From contig JADDOH010000477.1 in the NCBI GenBank assembly GCA_016648135.1, positions 186,001-250,000 on the forward strand: a stretch of 64,000 nucleotides of DNA. Direction: 5' to 3'. The position numbers and the translations under genes are program-made. The notes under the pieces were generated by a model. The model was not told where the DNA came from, made no database searches, and saw only the letters and a program-made list of their open reading frames with translations. This document shows, one piece after another, positions 10,399-20,885 of this stretch (position 1 is its first letter; each line of letters starts with the position of its first letter). The stretch comes from Agrypnia vestita. Lineage: Eukaryota > Arthropoda > Insecta > Trichoptera > Phryganeidae.

Positions 10399-10544
10399 TC
10401 ACATAGAGAAAAAAAATCAAATCATATTTAGAGAAGGTATTTGAATTACAATAGTCACAAAAACGATTTACAATGCAATCTAAGCTGTCACATTTGACAC
10501 ATTTCTTTCGTTTTGAAGTCTACCTACATTTAGTAACCACTTTG
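10399..10544 (-). pseudogene. Possible piggyBac-like transposase C-terminal Cys-rich remnant
   Basis: The minus strand reads TSKRKKCVKCDSLDCIVNRF then CDYCNSNTF and runs to a TGA stop. Spacing of Cys pairs (CVKC, C, CDYC) after a basic stretch resembles the C-terminal cysteine-rich domain of piggyBac-type transposases. Only about 45 residues survive, with a stop just upstream. A TTAA-flanked element lies directly beside it (10549-11020). The identification is tentative; a chance frame is possible. Confidence 0.3.
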
Positions 10545-11024
10545 TTAACCTTCATAGGGGCTGTCTCTCATTTTTAGAGGCCCAAATTAGTTTTAGAACC
10601 GTGAACTTAAGAATGCGTTGTTAGACTGAGAGAATAATATAATCAATGACAGATTATCGTACTGTTGTTTTTGTATCGCTGGCAATGTAGGTAGAATTAC
10701 AAAAGACACGAACATGATAATATATAAAAATCGGAACTAATTACCTCAATTATAATGAACGATAACCAGACAAGACGTTTTGTGCGTTAAAAATTAACTT
10801 GTTATTACACGTGGGTCAAACTTGACCCGAAGGCCGTTAGAGTAAAAAAGTTCGTACTCACAATAATATAAGTTTAAAAAAAAGATTAATTTGAAAATAA
10901 GCTTAAGACAGCGATTAAATAAAAGTCATAAAATATCAATATTCAAAAACCGTTATTTTTCAAGAAAATTGCTCATTCATCCCAAAATGGGCCAAAATTG
11001 ACCCGAGGACCTTACGAAGGTTAA
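10545..11024. mobile_element. TTAA-flanked element PB3 (piggyBac-like), 472 bp
   Basis: TTAA at 10545-10548 and 11021-11024 bounds an element with imperfect ends CCTTCATAGGGG and, inverted, CCTTCGTAAGGT. Inside are two similar blocks with GGGTCAAACTTGACCCG (about 10813) and its relative near 10989, subterminal-type repeats. It lies in a LINE. The TTAA target and CCT-type ends favour piggyBac, but the end match is short. Confidence 0.5.
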
Positions 11025-11215
11025 CTTCTGTTTAAATGAATCTTTCACTTTTAACCATTTAATGTCAGAGTGCAATATATTGCGTGTCTAAAAATGGTCT
11101 GGTATATCTTTCTTTTAAGTTTTGTAGGTATTTTCAGGTCGCACAAGATTCCTGTTACAGATCTAAATTTCATCCATCTCACATCTATTTTATTTTCAAC
11201 ATCTGCTGTACATTC
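11025..11215 (-). pseudogene. RTE-like LINE ORF fragment
   Basis: The minus strand reads DVENKIDVRWMKFRSVTGIL then CDLKIPTKLKRKIYQTIFRH, matching the region just after the reverse transcriptase palm of RTE-like LINEs (WMKWRxxTGVLCDxKxPxKLKGKxYKT). It continues into 9845-10192 after the insertion. Confidence 0.7.
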
Positions 11216-11854
11216 TCATAGTTAATTTTTATAACTGATTATTAATTTTTTATATTTTGTTAAAATATTCGGCCATAAAGCATAAGAAAGTACGCAGTAA
11301 AAATAAATAATAAATTAACAGAAAAAATAAAGAAAATATTCGTCAACAGAATATATATATATCATACAATGAAACAGTGCAAAAGTATACATTATATAAA
11401 AAATACAATAAGCACACAGTAAGTTTTGGAAATAAAATCAATTTTGTAGTAAAGACAAAACAATATAACGGATCCCAGTAATCATTACGCAGAACATTGA
11501 GAGACTAAATGAGGAAAATTAAAAATTCAAACACAAAAAGCCCTCAAATCAAGTCAAAAATGTCAATTGAAAATGCAATTTAAATCGTTGGAAGAAAAAA
11601 GTCATTCAATTAACATTTATAATAATGCGAATCATCTGAAAATGAATGCGCATATTTCGTATCATTTCGGTGTTATCTATGTATTTATCGGTCAATCTAA
11701 CATAAAATACTTTAAATTTCCAGACGGCCAATGAAGAGTTATGTTTTCTACTCTGGTAGACCCAGCAGGAACACAACACATTATTAATGAATTTACTTTA
11801 GGACAAACTACCTAAAAAAAAATAATTCGATTTTTTTTTTTTTTGAAATCAAAA
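11216..11854. other. AT-rich stretch, no gene
   Basis: No feature recognised. Confidence 0.4.
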
Positions 11855-11912
11855 AATCACACGAAGTTACGTGGACGTACGGACAGACGGACAACGAAAT
11901 TATAACATTAAG
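11855..11912 (+). repeat. SINE-X 3'-end fragment
   Basis: Contains CACACGAAGTTACGTGGACG and CGGACAGACGGACAACGAAA, the conserved right end also found at about 40125, 58675 and 60670. Confidence 0.6.
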
Positions 11913-12999
11913 ATAAAATAAATAAATAAACCTTATAGATATCCCTATCCTTATTTATGGTGGTTGAGGAGGTGGTCTGGCTGATAGATTGAGTGAAGTG
12001 GGTGGGGGGGGGGGGGGGGCAATAAAGCCTGAAGCATCGGTCTCTCCCGGCATCAGCTGTTCCACTGGACACGTGATACGATAACGTAGGAATTTGGATA
12101 CCCGAATCACTCCAACTAATTAACTAATTACCTTTTGGGATACAATAATATATATACATTGAAAGTGTTGCTTTAGCCTATATTAAAACAAAATAATTAT
12201 GACAAATGAGAACTTATTTTCCAAATTCATTTTTGTTATTTTTCTAGTTCTTATATTATTATTTTTATGTTACACTTCTAATACTGTCATGAGATGCAAG
12301 AAATAAAGGCAATACACAGGATTTGAACAATTGCAAAATAATAGTTTCTATATAAACAAGCGGCGCCCTTACTATACACCAGGTTTTTTTTGACAGCCGC
12401 GGTTCCACAGAAGCGTACACCGCAGAAAGCGAGCAATACCGGGCGCAAAGACAAACACGTAAAAGAGTACCTGCGTGCGAAATTTCTAGATGCCATACAA
12501 ACAGCGTGCATCAGTATTTATAGAGAAAAGTGGAATGTTCTCAATTGACGAGTGCAAGATAAGTGCGAATTAAAAAATTAATGCTCATGTTAAATTCGTG
12601 TCCAGTGACTTTGAAACAAAACATCAATAATTGTCAAGTGATTTATTTTATCGAAAACGTAATATGATGTTGACGTAATTAAATATTTTTGTGATTTATG
12701 GGTTATCGGGGTATCTTCTGATTTTGGAAGAACTTGCAAAGGAAACAAATTAAAACTTTTGATACCAATCGAAATTTTTTAGTTGATTCAAAATTAAACT
12801 CAATAAAATTCACGGCTCAATACTATTAAAGAACCTGGAACTTCGGGAACGGCATAGCGTCCCAGATATCCAGAGAAAAATGAAAGCAAGTAGGCTGTAG
12901 TGAGCGAGATATGTAGCTAACAGTAGGTCAGAAGAGAGCTAGCATAAAGTGGCATAGATATGAATGGTTTTCGAATATACCAAACCTATCAAGGAATAG
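11913..12999. other. No gene; 16-base G run at 12004-12019
   Basis: An uninterrupted run of 16 G lies in otherwise mixed DNA. A GC-richer patch at 12360-12510 has no domain in any frame. A degraded LINE-like stretch may lie near 12880-12990 but could not be confirmed. Confidence 0.4.
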
Positions 13000-13205
13000 G
13001 TTAGAATAAATTACTAATAACTCCGCGCTAGGAAAAACCTGATCTGTAACAGTTATCTCCTTCAAGAGTTATGAAATATTAATAAAATAGAAATAAATAA
13101 CAATAGAAAAGTTAAAATAAATATTATAAAAGCAGGATAACAATTTAGTAGTAGATACAAACACAAGAATACATGAATCTAAAAGAAAAGAATATTTAAT
13201 TATGA
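13000..13205 (-). repeat. LINE 3'-UTR-like repeat, inverted copy
   Basis: The complement matches 17690-18060: CTTGTGTTTGTATCTACTAC, AAATTGTTATCCTGCTTTTA, then a CTAGCGCGGAG-type segment. No coding frame. Confidence 0.6.
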
Positions 13206-14119
13206 TAATGATAATAAAATAAAATTGTGATAAAAATATTAATTGAATATCTAATTTTAAAAAATGGTCGCAAGTAAACGGAGGTTTATTGGACGTAGTT
13301 TTTCAGAAAGCATCCAACCCACAAAACGCTAAAAGTGAGTTATATATTAGACAGCTCACTACGATACGAAAAGTGCTATAGTTTTACGTAAATTCAATAT
13401 TTTTCTAACACAAATCACGGTCGTCACCGCTTAATTAAATAAAAAAACGTTTACAATCTGTTTAATCATTCTTAAATACATTAATTAAATAAATAATTAA
13501 ATACTTTTTAAATCGAAAAAAGGGCAATTTTATATGTGAGAAAAATTAAAACAGAAAATAATCAATTAAACAAAGAAAATATGCTAAGTGATAAAGTATA
13601 AAAAGCTGTCATTTAATAATGTCACTCATATTGATAGAATACATTCAACTCATATAAAGGGTGTTTTTTTTAAAAGCGGAGAACTTTAAATTGAAATAAA
13701 GTATAAAAACCTGTTATAATATCCAATAAATAGACCATATGTGACAGTTAATATTATGTCATTAATATTTAAATATAATTTTGGGCATATAATTACCGTG
13801 AATAACTAGTAAATGGTATAATCTGTAGGTCAAAATCAGTACTGTTTTTGGTACATTTAGACATTACGTAGAAAGAGTCCAATTTGTAAAATGCGTCATA
13901 TCTTCGTAAATAAAGTTTAATTTTCTAATAATTATATTTAAAAACTGTAAAAATACTACTCTACAATGAGCCCTATACAAAAATAACGCAATAATTATTT
14001 AAATATCGACTTATTTGGTTCTTGTAGATTCAAATAATTATTAAAGAAGTCATTTTCTCAATTCCATGCTTTTTAGGTAGGACTTTTTCACACGTTTAGT
14101 ACATCCTATTATGCAGCAA
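13206..14119. other. AT-rich stretch, no gene
   Basis: No feature recognised in this AT-rich block. Confidence 0.4.
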
Positions 14120-14740
14120 CCCAATATTGTAGATCCAGCGAGCAAAAAGCCTTAAAAGGACCTAATTCCTGATGTCATCCATTCTCGCCCACCAAGACCG
14201 GTAATAAAATCCGTCTTCCGTCTCAGTAGACTCCTCCATACTCCTGGCCTCCTGGGAAAGTTTCCACGAACGAAGAATGTTAAGCCCCGGTCAACTGTTC
14301 ATTATAAAGTTCCGCCGGTTTCATTAAAAGTTTCCCAATTCCAAAAGAGTACGTAATTTACTTGACAAAATGAAATAAAAGAATGTAAAGGAACCAAAGC
14401 CGCCGGTTTGGTGTGTGTTTGGGGCCACTTACGACGCAAGTGTACATCAGAGCCAAGTGGACTATGCAAACAGGACATAAGCACGGTGAATCTTTCTGAG
14501 ACAAGTTCTTGTCCAAAGCGCGCGGGAGATGCAAGCAGCTTTGCGAGTTTTAATCCCGATTTATGAAGTTTTATTTTGAAATTACAAAACGGCGTTTAAA
14601 GTATGACGAAAAGTTGTCGGGAGGGGAGAATGTCAAGTGAGGGCGCGACGGTAGGGGAAGAGGGTGGTCCGGGAATAATAATCGAGCTCTGAGGGAACTT
14701 TTCCTGGGCTGTCCGATGCCGCCACTATTTTTTTGATTTA
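14120..14740. other. GC-richer single-copy-looking island
   Basis: About 600 bp of balanced composition with no match elsewhere in the window and no recognisable protein domain. A 60-codon minus-strand frame at 14302-14484 is too short and featureless to call. Candidate conserved non-coding DNA. Confidence 0.4.
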
Positions 14741-14794
14741 TCACAAAATAAATTAATCAATTAAGGGATGAAATATTAAAATCGAAAAATATAT

Positions 14795-14865
14795 ATGGTT
14801 GCCACCGGGATACGAACACACTTGTAAAAGTATGTCTGATGTTAAAGTAAAAAAACTGAAATTTA
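14795..14865 (-). repeat. Degraded tRNA-like SINE head
   Basis: The minus strand contains GTGTTCGTATCCCGGTGGCA, a B-box and T-arm-like segment close to the one at 47370-47385. No A box is recognised. Confidence 0.35.
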
Positions 14866-14867
14866 GA

Positions 14868-14995
14868 TTCTGACAGAGGCGAAGCTATTTGTATGTAATA
14901 GTAGGTAAATAAGTCATTTTTGGGTGTTTATAGGACTTACGACCTACCGTACGACTGGCTTAAGTAATCACTTTACACAATGTAACATTCATGAA
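14868..14995 (+). mobile_element. FB3 half copy
   Basis: One arm: TCTGACAGAGGCGAAGCTAT, then ATAGGACTTACGACCTACCG and TAATCACTTTACACAATGTA. Confidence 0.65.
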
Positions 14996-15320
14996 TAGGC
15001 ATGATGACAATGAGGGCAGACTCACCGCTTACCCAGGACCGTTTTATAAGCAAAAGCTCCTATATCGGTCCTACTCATTCGCCGCCAGGTTGGCATTTTT
15101 TAATGCAAATATATATAGATCGTATGTGCCGGCCGTGGTGCGTGTGCGTAAGTCCATATTATTATGTACTTATTTTGTGCTGTCTGTTTAACCCAAAAGG
15201 TAGTTTTCTTTTCCTATACCCTCAAATGTCCCGACCTGTTTGCTTCTTACATTCTGTGCTTTCCTTTGTGCCTTTATACTGTCATTATACACTTAGTGTT
15301 TTGTGTATGCTTACAGATTG
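14996..15320. other. No supported gene
   Basis: A 126-codon plus-strand frame (15001-15381) is Cys- and hydrophobic-rich but runs into the tandem repeat, overlaps another frame and has no domain. Not called as a gene. Confidence 0.4.
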
Positions 15321-15616
15321 TGTTAATGTATTGAAATATTTTGGTGGTTTATGTATATTTTTTTCAATAATAAAGAAGTGAACTGACGGGACAATGAGGG
15401 CAAATTTTTTTTTGATAGCATGATGACAGTATTAAAGAATTAAAGAAGAAGAAGAAAATATTTGAAAGTGTTAATGTATTGAAATATTTTGGTGGTTTAT
15501 GTATATTTTTTTCAATAATAAAGAAGTGAACTGACGGGACAATGAGGGCAAATTTTTTTTTGAAAGCATGATGACAGTATTAAAGAATTAAAGAAGAAGA
15601 AGAAAATATTTGAAAG
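15321..15616. repeat. 148-bp tandem duplication, two units
   Basis: Units 15321-15468 and 15469-15616 are almost identical; a visible difference is GATAGCATG against GAAAGCATG. Each starts TGTTAATGTATTGAAATATT and ends in a GAA-rich tract before TATTTGAAAG. The near identity implies a recent duplication. Confidence 0.85.
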
Positions 15617-15650
15617 AATTCTAAAAAAATGATCCAGTCTTAGTATGCAC

Positions 15651-15694
15651 ATTGAGCCGCCTCTCCGTGGACCGCCAAAAAGATACTATAAATT
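15651..15694 (-). repeat. SINE-X head fragment
   Basis: The complement reads TTTATAGTATCTTTTTGGCG then TCCACGGAGAGGCGG, matching 60527-60565. Confidence 0.55.
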
Positions 15695-15699
15695 TAACT

Positions 15700-16235
15700 A
15701 GGGCTTAGAAAAGATGCGAACCAACGTTCCATCATTTTGATTGGAACGGTTGCAGCTAGTACTTATATAGGTATATTAAATAAATAAAGCTTCCAGAATT
15801 GACAATTGTACAATGAAACATGTGTTATTAAAATATATGTTTTTAACCGAGTTAACTTAGTAATTCGATTGTTTCAAACAAAAAAAAAACAACACGTTAT
15901 GTGCCCACTGCGGCGTAATTGAACGGTTTTCATAATCACGCACAGGAAATTGCACGGAGACTAATAAATCTAAAAAACGTTTTAATTGTATTTTCAGAGG
16001 AGCCGCGGAGTAAAATAATATCACGGAAAATATTACACGAGAGAGTTTCTTTATTCGACCGTGAGATTTATAAATCATTTCTTCTCTGCGTAGAATTAAC
16101 TTTATCAAGAATTTATTTAAAAAAAATGTTTAATTTAAAAAAAGTTCTCTTTCGTCATTTACTGTGTAATAGGACTAAGCGATTTTTACCTAATCTCTGC
16201 GTCTAATGTTCAAATTAAAGATATGAAGAATTCCC
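15700..16235. other. No gene seen
   Basis: Overlapping frames of 83 and 95 codons on opposite strands near 15857-16206 lack domains. The block 15900-16060 is GC-richer and may be single copy. Confidence 0.35.
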
Positions 16236-16335
16236 AAAATAAGCTTGATGGACAGAGTATGATAAAAGAAGAAAAATAAGTAATAAGAACAATAAAAATC
16301 TTAAAACTTCATTATCTCGGACATGTAATGAGAGT
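16236..16335 (+). pseudogene. LINE ORF fragment
   Basis: Short frame pieces LDGQSMIKEEK and VIRTIKILKLHYLGHVMRVS fit the RxxRNEEVLRR...IKxRKLQYLGHVMR stretch of insect LINE proteins. It ends abruptly where the LTR-like segment begins. Confidence 0.5.
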
Positions 16336-16560
16336 TTCGTGACCGCCGGGCTGCCGGCCGCGAAATGTTTTTGATTGGTCGAAACTGACGCCCGACGTAT
16401 TCTACGCCAACCGCTAGCCAGGATTTAAACATTTAATAAATTTGACCAGTGACAGTTGGAAAGCGTGTGTGCCGGTGTCTTTTCTACTGAGAACTGACAT
16501 TTTTTTTTCGTGGAGTATCCGAATCCATCGTAGACACATCATTTCACATCAGCCATTCAG
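16336..16560 (+). repeat. LTR-like or promoter-like segment, copy 1
   Basis: Contains GATTGGTCGAAACTGACG, TAGCCAGGATTTAAACAT and a GC-rich start. It resembles 30870-31050 (ATTGGTCGAAATTGGCG, TGGTCAGGATTTTTAC) at roughly two thirds identity by eye. The order suggests a CCAAT-like box then a weak TATA-like box. Could be solo-LTR debris. Confidence 0.35.
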
Positions 16561-16916
16561 AATAGACAGATCGATCTGTTCCGGGAGAATTGGTGATTGA
16601 ACCGACACGCGACATACTAGAAAAACGCTGTAAGTACGATTTGTCAGCTATTACGAAGTTAGTGTTGGTCTAGTCTCTTGCTAGGAGATCAACCATTATC
16701 GGCGGAGATTGGGAAAGAAAATATTTCTTTCCTAATCCTGACCTACGTGTGGTGGTGGCGATTCCGTCCGTAGAAGTGTGAAGTCTCGAACCTCATAATG
16801 CAGAAAGATTTCCAGAAGTTGGGGCAATGGAAAAAAGAGAACAATATTGTTATATAACCTATGTGCTACCTGTGCACCTTCAGTTGACAGTATTATCAGT
16901 AATGTTTTATTTCTCT

Positions 16917-16970
16917 GTCAGTACTGTCAGTAAAATTTTGTATATAATTTTACTGATAGTACTATCGGCA
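16917..16970. repeat. Imperfect inverted repeat
   Basis: TCAGTACTGTCAGTAAAATT and its near complement (AATTTTACTGATAGTACTAT) flank a short AT spacer. Confidence 0.5.
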
Positions 16971-17375
16971 AAATTATACAATGAAATAATACAAATTATT
17001 CATTTTCATATCACTATTAACACTCAACATAACACCCTTGATCATTTTTTTATATGGTAACAATGTAGGTAGGTAAATGGAAAATATTTTCCGGAAAAAA
17101 TTAAAGAATAAATGAAACTTGTAGAATTTTTTATTTATTTTTTTATTCTTAAAATAGGTAATATAATAACATTTATATTTCCTAATATATATGTAAAATA
17201 TCAGGATATCAAATTTCTAATCAAAAGTACGTATCACAAACTTTCTTAGTTTTTTCTTAAAAATTTTCATATTTTTTTCGTCTTTAATATCCTCTGGCAG
17301 ACTCGCATACAACTTCATTCCACTGTACATTTTAACTTTGTAATACACACAATATGAGTTATTAAATTACTACTA

Positions 17376-17400
17376 CAGTTTCGAGAGGAGCAATTGTTGT
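17376..17400 (-). ncRNA. Hammerhead-like 3' half (left arm)
   Basis: Minus strand CTCCTCTCGAAACTGTAGTA. The CTGATGA half is missing in this arm. Confidence 0.25.
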
Positions 17401-17574
17401 TTCAATTCATCGAGCAGTTGTTTGAATTCTAAAAATACACCAATAAATAATATCACATTTTAGTCCACTTCACCAATCCTACAGATTTTAGCGGAAAAAA
17501 TACCCCTCCCCACCGCGCGCCCCCCAGACCTACCCAATTAGATTGATAAATTTTGTATTTAATTTAGTTATTAT

Positions 17575-17620
17575 CTTACCCGATGATGAGAGGGACTGCT
17601 CCTCGAAACTATAGTTGTAA
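17575..17620 (+). ncRNA. Hammerhead-like core, ACTATAGT palindrome
   Basis: CCGATGA (one change from CTGATGA), T, hairpin GAGG...CCTC, GAAAC. The 8-bp palindrome ACTATAGT is followed by T. TTAC before the core pairs with GTAA after the presumed cleavage point. Confidence 0.4.
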
Positions 17621-17689
17621 TTTAATGTGTATATTACAAAGTTAAAATAAAACATAATTTAAATTATAATGTTGCACCACGAAGTATCT

Positions 17690-18090
17690 GCCAAATTTAC
17701 ATTAATGTATTCTTGTGTCTGTATCTACTACTTAATTGTTATCCTGCTTTTTCTACTTAAATTTTTATCTTTACTTTTTATTTTCTTTTAGATTCATGTG
17801 TTTGTATCTACTACTAAATTGTTATCATACTTTATCTACTTAAACTGTATATCTTCACTTTATATTTATATTTTCTTTTCTTTTAGATTCATGTATTCTT
17901 ATGTTTGTACATACGACTAAATTGTTATCCTGCTTTTATATTTATTTTTACTTTTCTATTTCTTTACTATTGTTATTTATTACTATTCTATGTTACTATT
18001 ACATAAGTATTAAGTGGGAATAACTGCCACAGTACAAATTTTACCTAGTGTGGAGATATTAGTAATTTATGTTAACAAATGTAATATAAA
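17690..18090 (+). repeat. LINE-UTR-like repeat with three degenerate 100-bp units
   Basis: The unit with TATCTACTAC, AATTGTTATCCTGCTTT and TCTTTTAGATTCATGT is repeated about three times, then comes CTAGTGTGGAGATATTAG. An inverted single copy is at 13000-13205. It directly precedes the LINE frame at 18126 and may be part of that element. Confidence 0.55.
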
Positions 18091-18125
18091 AAATCTTTCA
18101 AGGATATCTTGTAAAAAAACCTTAC

Positions 18126-18633
18126 ATGCATATCGGTATATTCATGTGTTATAATAGTCAGAATATTCACAAGATACTTGATACTGACGCGGTGATGTTA
18201 TTCAAAATAACACACAATCTAGTTGGTAGTCCGGAACTTCTTCAACGAATATCTTACCACATCCCAACTCGCAATAACAGACACTCACCTACTTCTCATC
18301 TCCCCTTATGTAAGACCAACTCAAAACAAAACTCCTTTATGTACAGATCCACAAATTAATTTAACACAAACTATCACCACATTGACATTTTCAACTCAAC
18401 GATAAGAAACATAAAACAAACAATATCTACATAACCGCACCCAAACTAATTCGTACAATATATCCTTCTTTCTATTCCCGTCCCACATTCCCCTCCACCA
18501 TCTCCACTCGCTGTTAAATTAAATTAAATTAAGTTAAATTAAATTAAATTACTATATTCAGTGGAAATTTTGTAATTGGCATAATTTTATAAACCATTAT
18601 TTTATATTTGTTAAGATGTTGATTTGCTGTTAA
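18126..18633 (+). pseudogene. Jockey/CR1-like LINE, C terminus and 3' UTR (interrupted)
   Basis: The frame reads AVMLFKITHNLVGSPELLQR then ISYHIPTRNNRHSPTSHLPL and TNSKQNSFMYRSTN. This is the region after the reverse transcriptase in Jockey/CR1-like LINEs (LYKIxNGxxDCPELLxxI, then RxxxxFxxPxxRTNxxxxSxxxRxxxLxN). The 3' UTR follows and includes an AAATT run near 18513-18550. It is cut at TTAA (18630-18633) by a piggyBac-like element and resumes at 19541 with TTTTCCCCAAAATAAAATAA. The inverted sister copy at 31095-31640 is uninterrupted at that point. Confidence 0.75.
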
Positions 18634-19544
18634 GGGGGGGTAAGGTTTTTAACTTTTTTTTTGCATTTTATTTTTAATTTTTTAAATGAATGTATAACAT
18701 CGCAAGAATTTTGTGTTAAAATTTCAAGTCAATCGGAGCAAAATTGACGAAATTATGAACATTTGAGCGATACTCAAACTGATTTTCTATACCTGCTCGG
18801 GCAGCTAAGAGACCCGCTCACCTGAGGACTACCGGACGTGCTATTATTGTATTTGAAGAGTTTTGCGTAGACAAGGACAAAAATATGCTGATGATGAAAG
18901 CTCTTCGCTGTGTGAACATGGCATCGACGATTATGTGTAAGTATAAAATAAGTGTTGAGTTTTATTTTGAATTGTACAGTGTGCAAAACTTTAAATCGTT
19001 TTCCTCACATCTCACGTTTTCAAAGTCGGTGTCCATCATAACTTCAAAACTACTGCACCGATCCTTTTGAAATTTTGAACACTATTTCTGTACATAATTT
19101 ACGAGGCAACGCTGGAGACTTTTTTTCAAATTTGTTATTAATTTTTATTTTTAATAACAAATTAGTCGATATTTTTCGCAAAAAATCGCGTTTTTCCCTT
19201 CAAAGTGTTCCAAAAAATTTAAAAATTGAAATTTCAAAAAACCCTCCCAGCGTTACCTGGGAAAATCTATTATCTAACGAATGAACTTTAATTTTTTGAT
19301 TTCAGATGATCTAGCACCAATTTATGATGGACACCGCAATTCTACTTTTTTCCGAGACACGTCCGAATAATTGCTGCCATTGCCGTATTTTTTAATATTT
19401 CGTCTTAAAAATTTTACACAATATTCTTCAAATATTATACTTTGATGTACTATTAGTTTTAATAAAGAGATTTTAACTGTGTCGTCACAAAAAATTCACA
19501 AAAACATGCCTTTTTTTGTACGAATTAACCTTACCCCCCCTTAA
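18630..19544. mobile_element. piggyBac-like non-autonomous element PB1, copy A (907 bp)
   Basis: Element 18634-19540, TTAA on both sides. Ends are GGGGGGGTAAGGTT and AACCTTACCCCCCC, perfect 14-bp inverted repeats. The matching uninterrupted LINE UTR at about 31130-31145 (minus strand, GCTGTTAATTTTCCCC) is the empty site, proving a TTAA duplication. A second copy (53644-54548) is inverted. TTAA targeting with no other duplication is the hallmark of piggyBac. There is no transposase frame; short frames inside (61-70 codons) partly persist in both copies but have no known domain. Confidence 0.88.
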
Positions 19545-19585
19545 TTTTCCCCAAAATAAAATAAATAAATAAATAATAATACATT
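19541..19585 (+). repeat. LINE 3' end with AATA tail (continuation of 18126-18633)
   Basis: TTAATTTTCCCCAAAATAAA followed by an AAATA-type tail to about 19580. Confidence 0.7.
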
Positions 19586-19589
19586 GGTT

Positions 19590-20020
19590 GTGACGTTGCC
19601 CTCGGAATCAGTGGGGCGCAAGCGACCACTCCGGAAGTCGGTGTGCTTTTCTTATTGTCTCCGGCTCTGATCGCTTCTCTCATGATCAATTACTCCGGGG
19701 CAGGGTGCCATCTTCCATCGGGGCCGTCAGATAAGTGCGGCACAATGGCTGCTGGAGGCTGGAGGCGCGCCCGCTACAGAATGCAAGATGAATCGCGCCA
19801 TCCATCATGGCTGGCCTTTGTGCGCGCCGCTGCTGGGGAAGCCTTATTTCCCGCAAAGAAGTAATTCCTGCGCGGTGTCGTGCTCCGTGACGACAATAAA
19901 TATCAAGTGACGGGAAAACATCTCCGGGGATTTATCGCCGAGTCGTCTTTAAATTTTAAACCGGTTTTGATTCACACGTCGCGCGGGGGGCGTGGTCGTT
20001 TTTAACCTTGCACGCACGAT
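19590..20020. other. GC-rich island, single-copy-looking
   Basis: About 430 bp clearly richer in GC and CpG than its surroundings, with no repeat match in the window. A 73-codon plus-strand frame (19643-19864) has no domain and no splice context. Candidate conserved non-coding or promoter DNA. Confidence 0.4.
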
Positions 20021-20114
20021 ATCATTTTTTATTTTTTTATTTAACTTTAAATAAGAAGAGAGACGAATCGGATAAAGAATAGAAAATGAAAAAATTGGGC
20101 ATTTATCAATTAAA

Positions 20115-20530
20115 TTTAACTATTTTTACTCCCTTTCTTTTAACTCGTGGCGTCTGATTGCTTGCTTGTCTGACAAAAAAACTTTGGATCGATTTATAAC
20201 CCTTTCCCCGTGATCCAATCGAGCTGAAACTTTGCAAGCAGACTCGTGGCGACGATCAAGAAGATCTATCAAATTTTCGTTAAAAAAATCAATAATTATA
20301 GTATAATTTTGGCATTTTCAAATTTTTAATGGTTTTTTCATACAACTGAATAAGTTGTATGAATAAACCCGAAAATGAGAAAGGGACTATTGTAAAAACT
20401 TGGTTTTTATGGGTTATTTTTTTACCTTGGAAAATGCTCAAGAAATTTTGAAATAAGGTTTTAACGAGCATTTCAGAAGTCTTAACAAAAATACTTTTTC
20501 GGAATTTTGAAACCATCTGATCCAATTAAA
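20115..20530 (+). repeat. Dispersed repeat E, plus copy
   Basis: Starts near TTTTTACTCCCTTTCTTTTA, continues with ACTCGTGGCGTCTGATTGCT, GTGATCCAATCGAGCTGAAA, CGACGATCAAGAAGATCTAT and later AAACTTGGTTTTTATGGGTT. The inverted copy is at 35690-36262, where extra sequence separates the last part. Class unknown. Confidence 0.65.
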
Positions 20531-20624
20531 TTCGATTTAAATACCGGTTTCAAAGTTCAACACATCAATACTTGGGCTTTTCATTTCGATAATCTAGAAA
20601 TATTAGAAATTAGGAAAAGAATTA

Positions 20625-20885
20625 TTAAAAACTAAAATATTTTATATAATCAAATAAACTTTGTAAACAGCCCTCTCTTAAACCTTTTTTCATTATAATT
20701 ACTTTGTACCTATATGATTTGCAACCATGCCCCTCTAAACCTCTCCAACTAATCCGTCTATTCTTGAACATAAATTTTAGTTCATTCATTGTGCTGAAGA
20801 AGGGAAGATCGCTTCCGAAACATGCTGAATTTTTAAAACAAAATTTAATACAAAGTTTTGACAAATCAAATAATTAAAATCAATA
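20625..20885 (+). repeat. Hammerhead-like repeat, ACAAAATTTAATA family, copy 2
   Basis: Shares with 5400-5612 the TCATTATAATTACTTTG start, CATTGTGCTGAAGAAGGG and the AAAACAAAATTTAATA tail. The minus-strand 79-codon frame is coincidental. Confidence 0.6.
20794..20827 (+). ncRNA. Hammerhead-like core
   Basis: CTGAAGA at 20794-20800, hairpin GGAAG-ATCG-CTTCC, GAAAC at 20817-20821. The palindrome is CATG, followed by C; sister repeats have ACATGT. Confidence 0.4.

Larger units (their letters stand above)
17329..17648. mobile_element. Foldback repeat with hammerhead-like cores at both ends
   Basis: Inverted ends ATTTTAACTTTGTAATACAC and its complement. Moving inward, each arm has a TTACTAC/GTAGTAA segment, then GAAAC and a CTCCTC hairpin. 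The middle holds a C-rich patch (about 17500-17530). No coding capacity. Confidence 0.6.

Noticed and set aside
12880..12990. Degraded LINE coding stretch
   Set aside because: Only scattered LINE-like residues in different frames; not enough order to support it.
15001..15381. 126-codon plus-strand frame
   Set aside because: It overlaps another frame, ends within the tandem duplication and shows no domain; amino acid make-up is that of AT-rich DNA.
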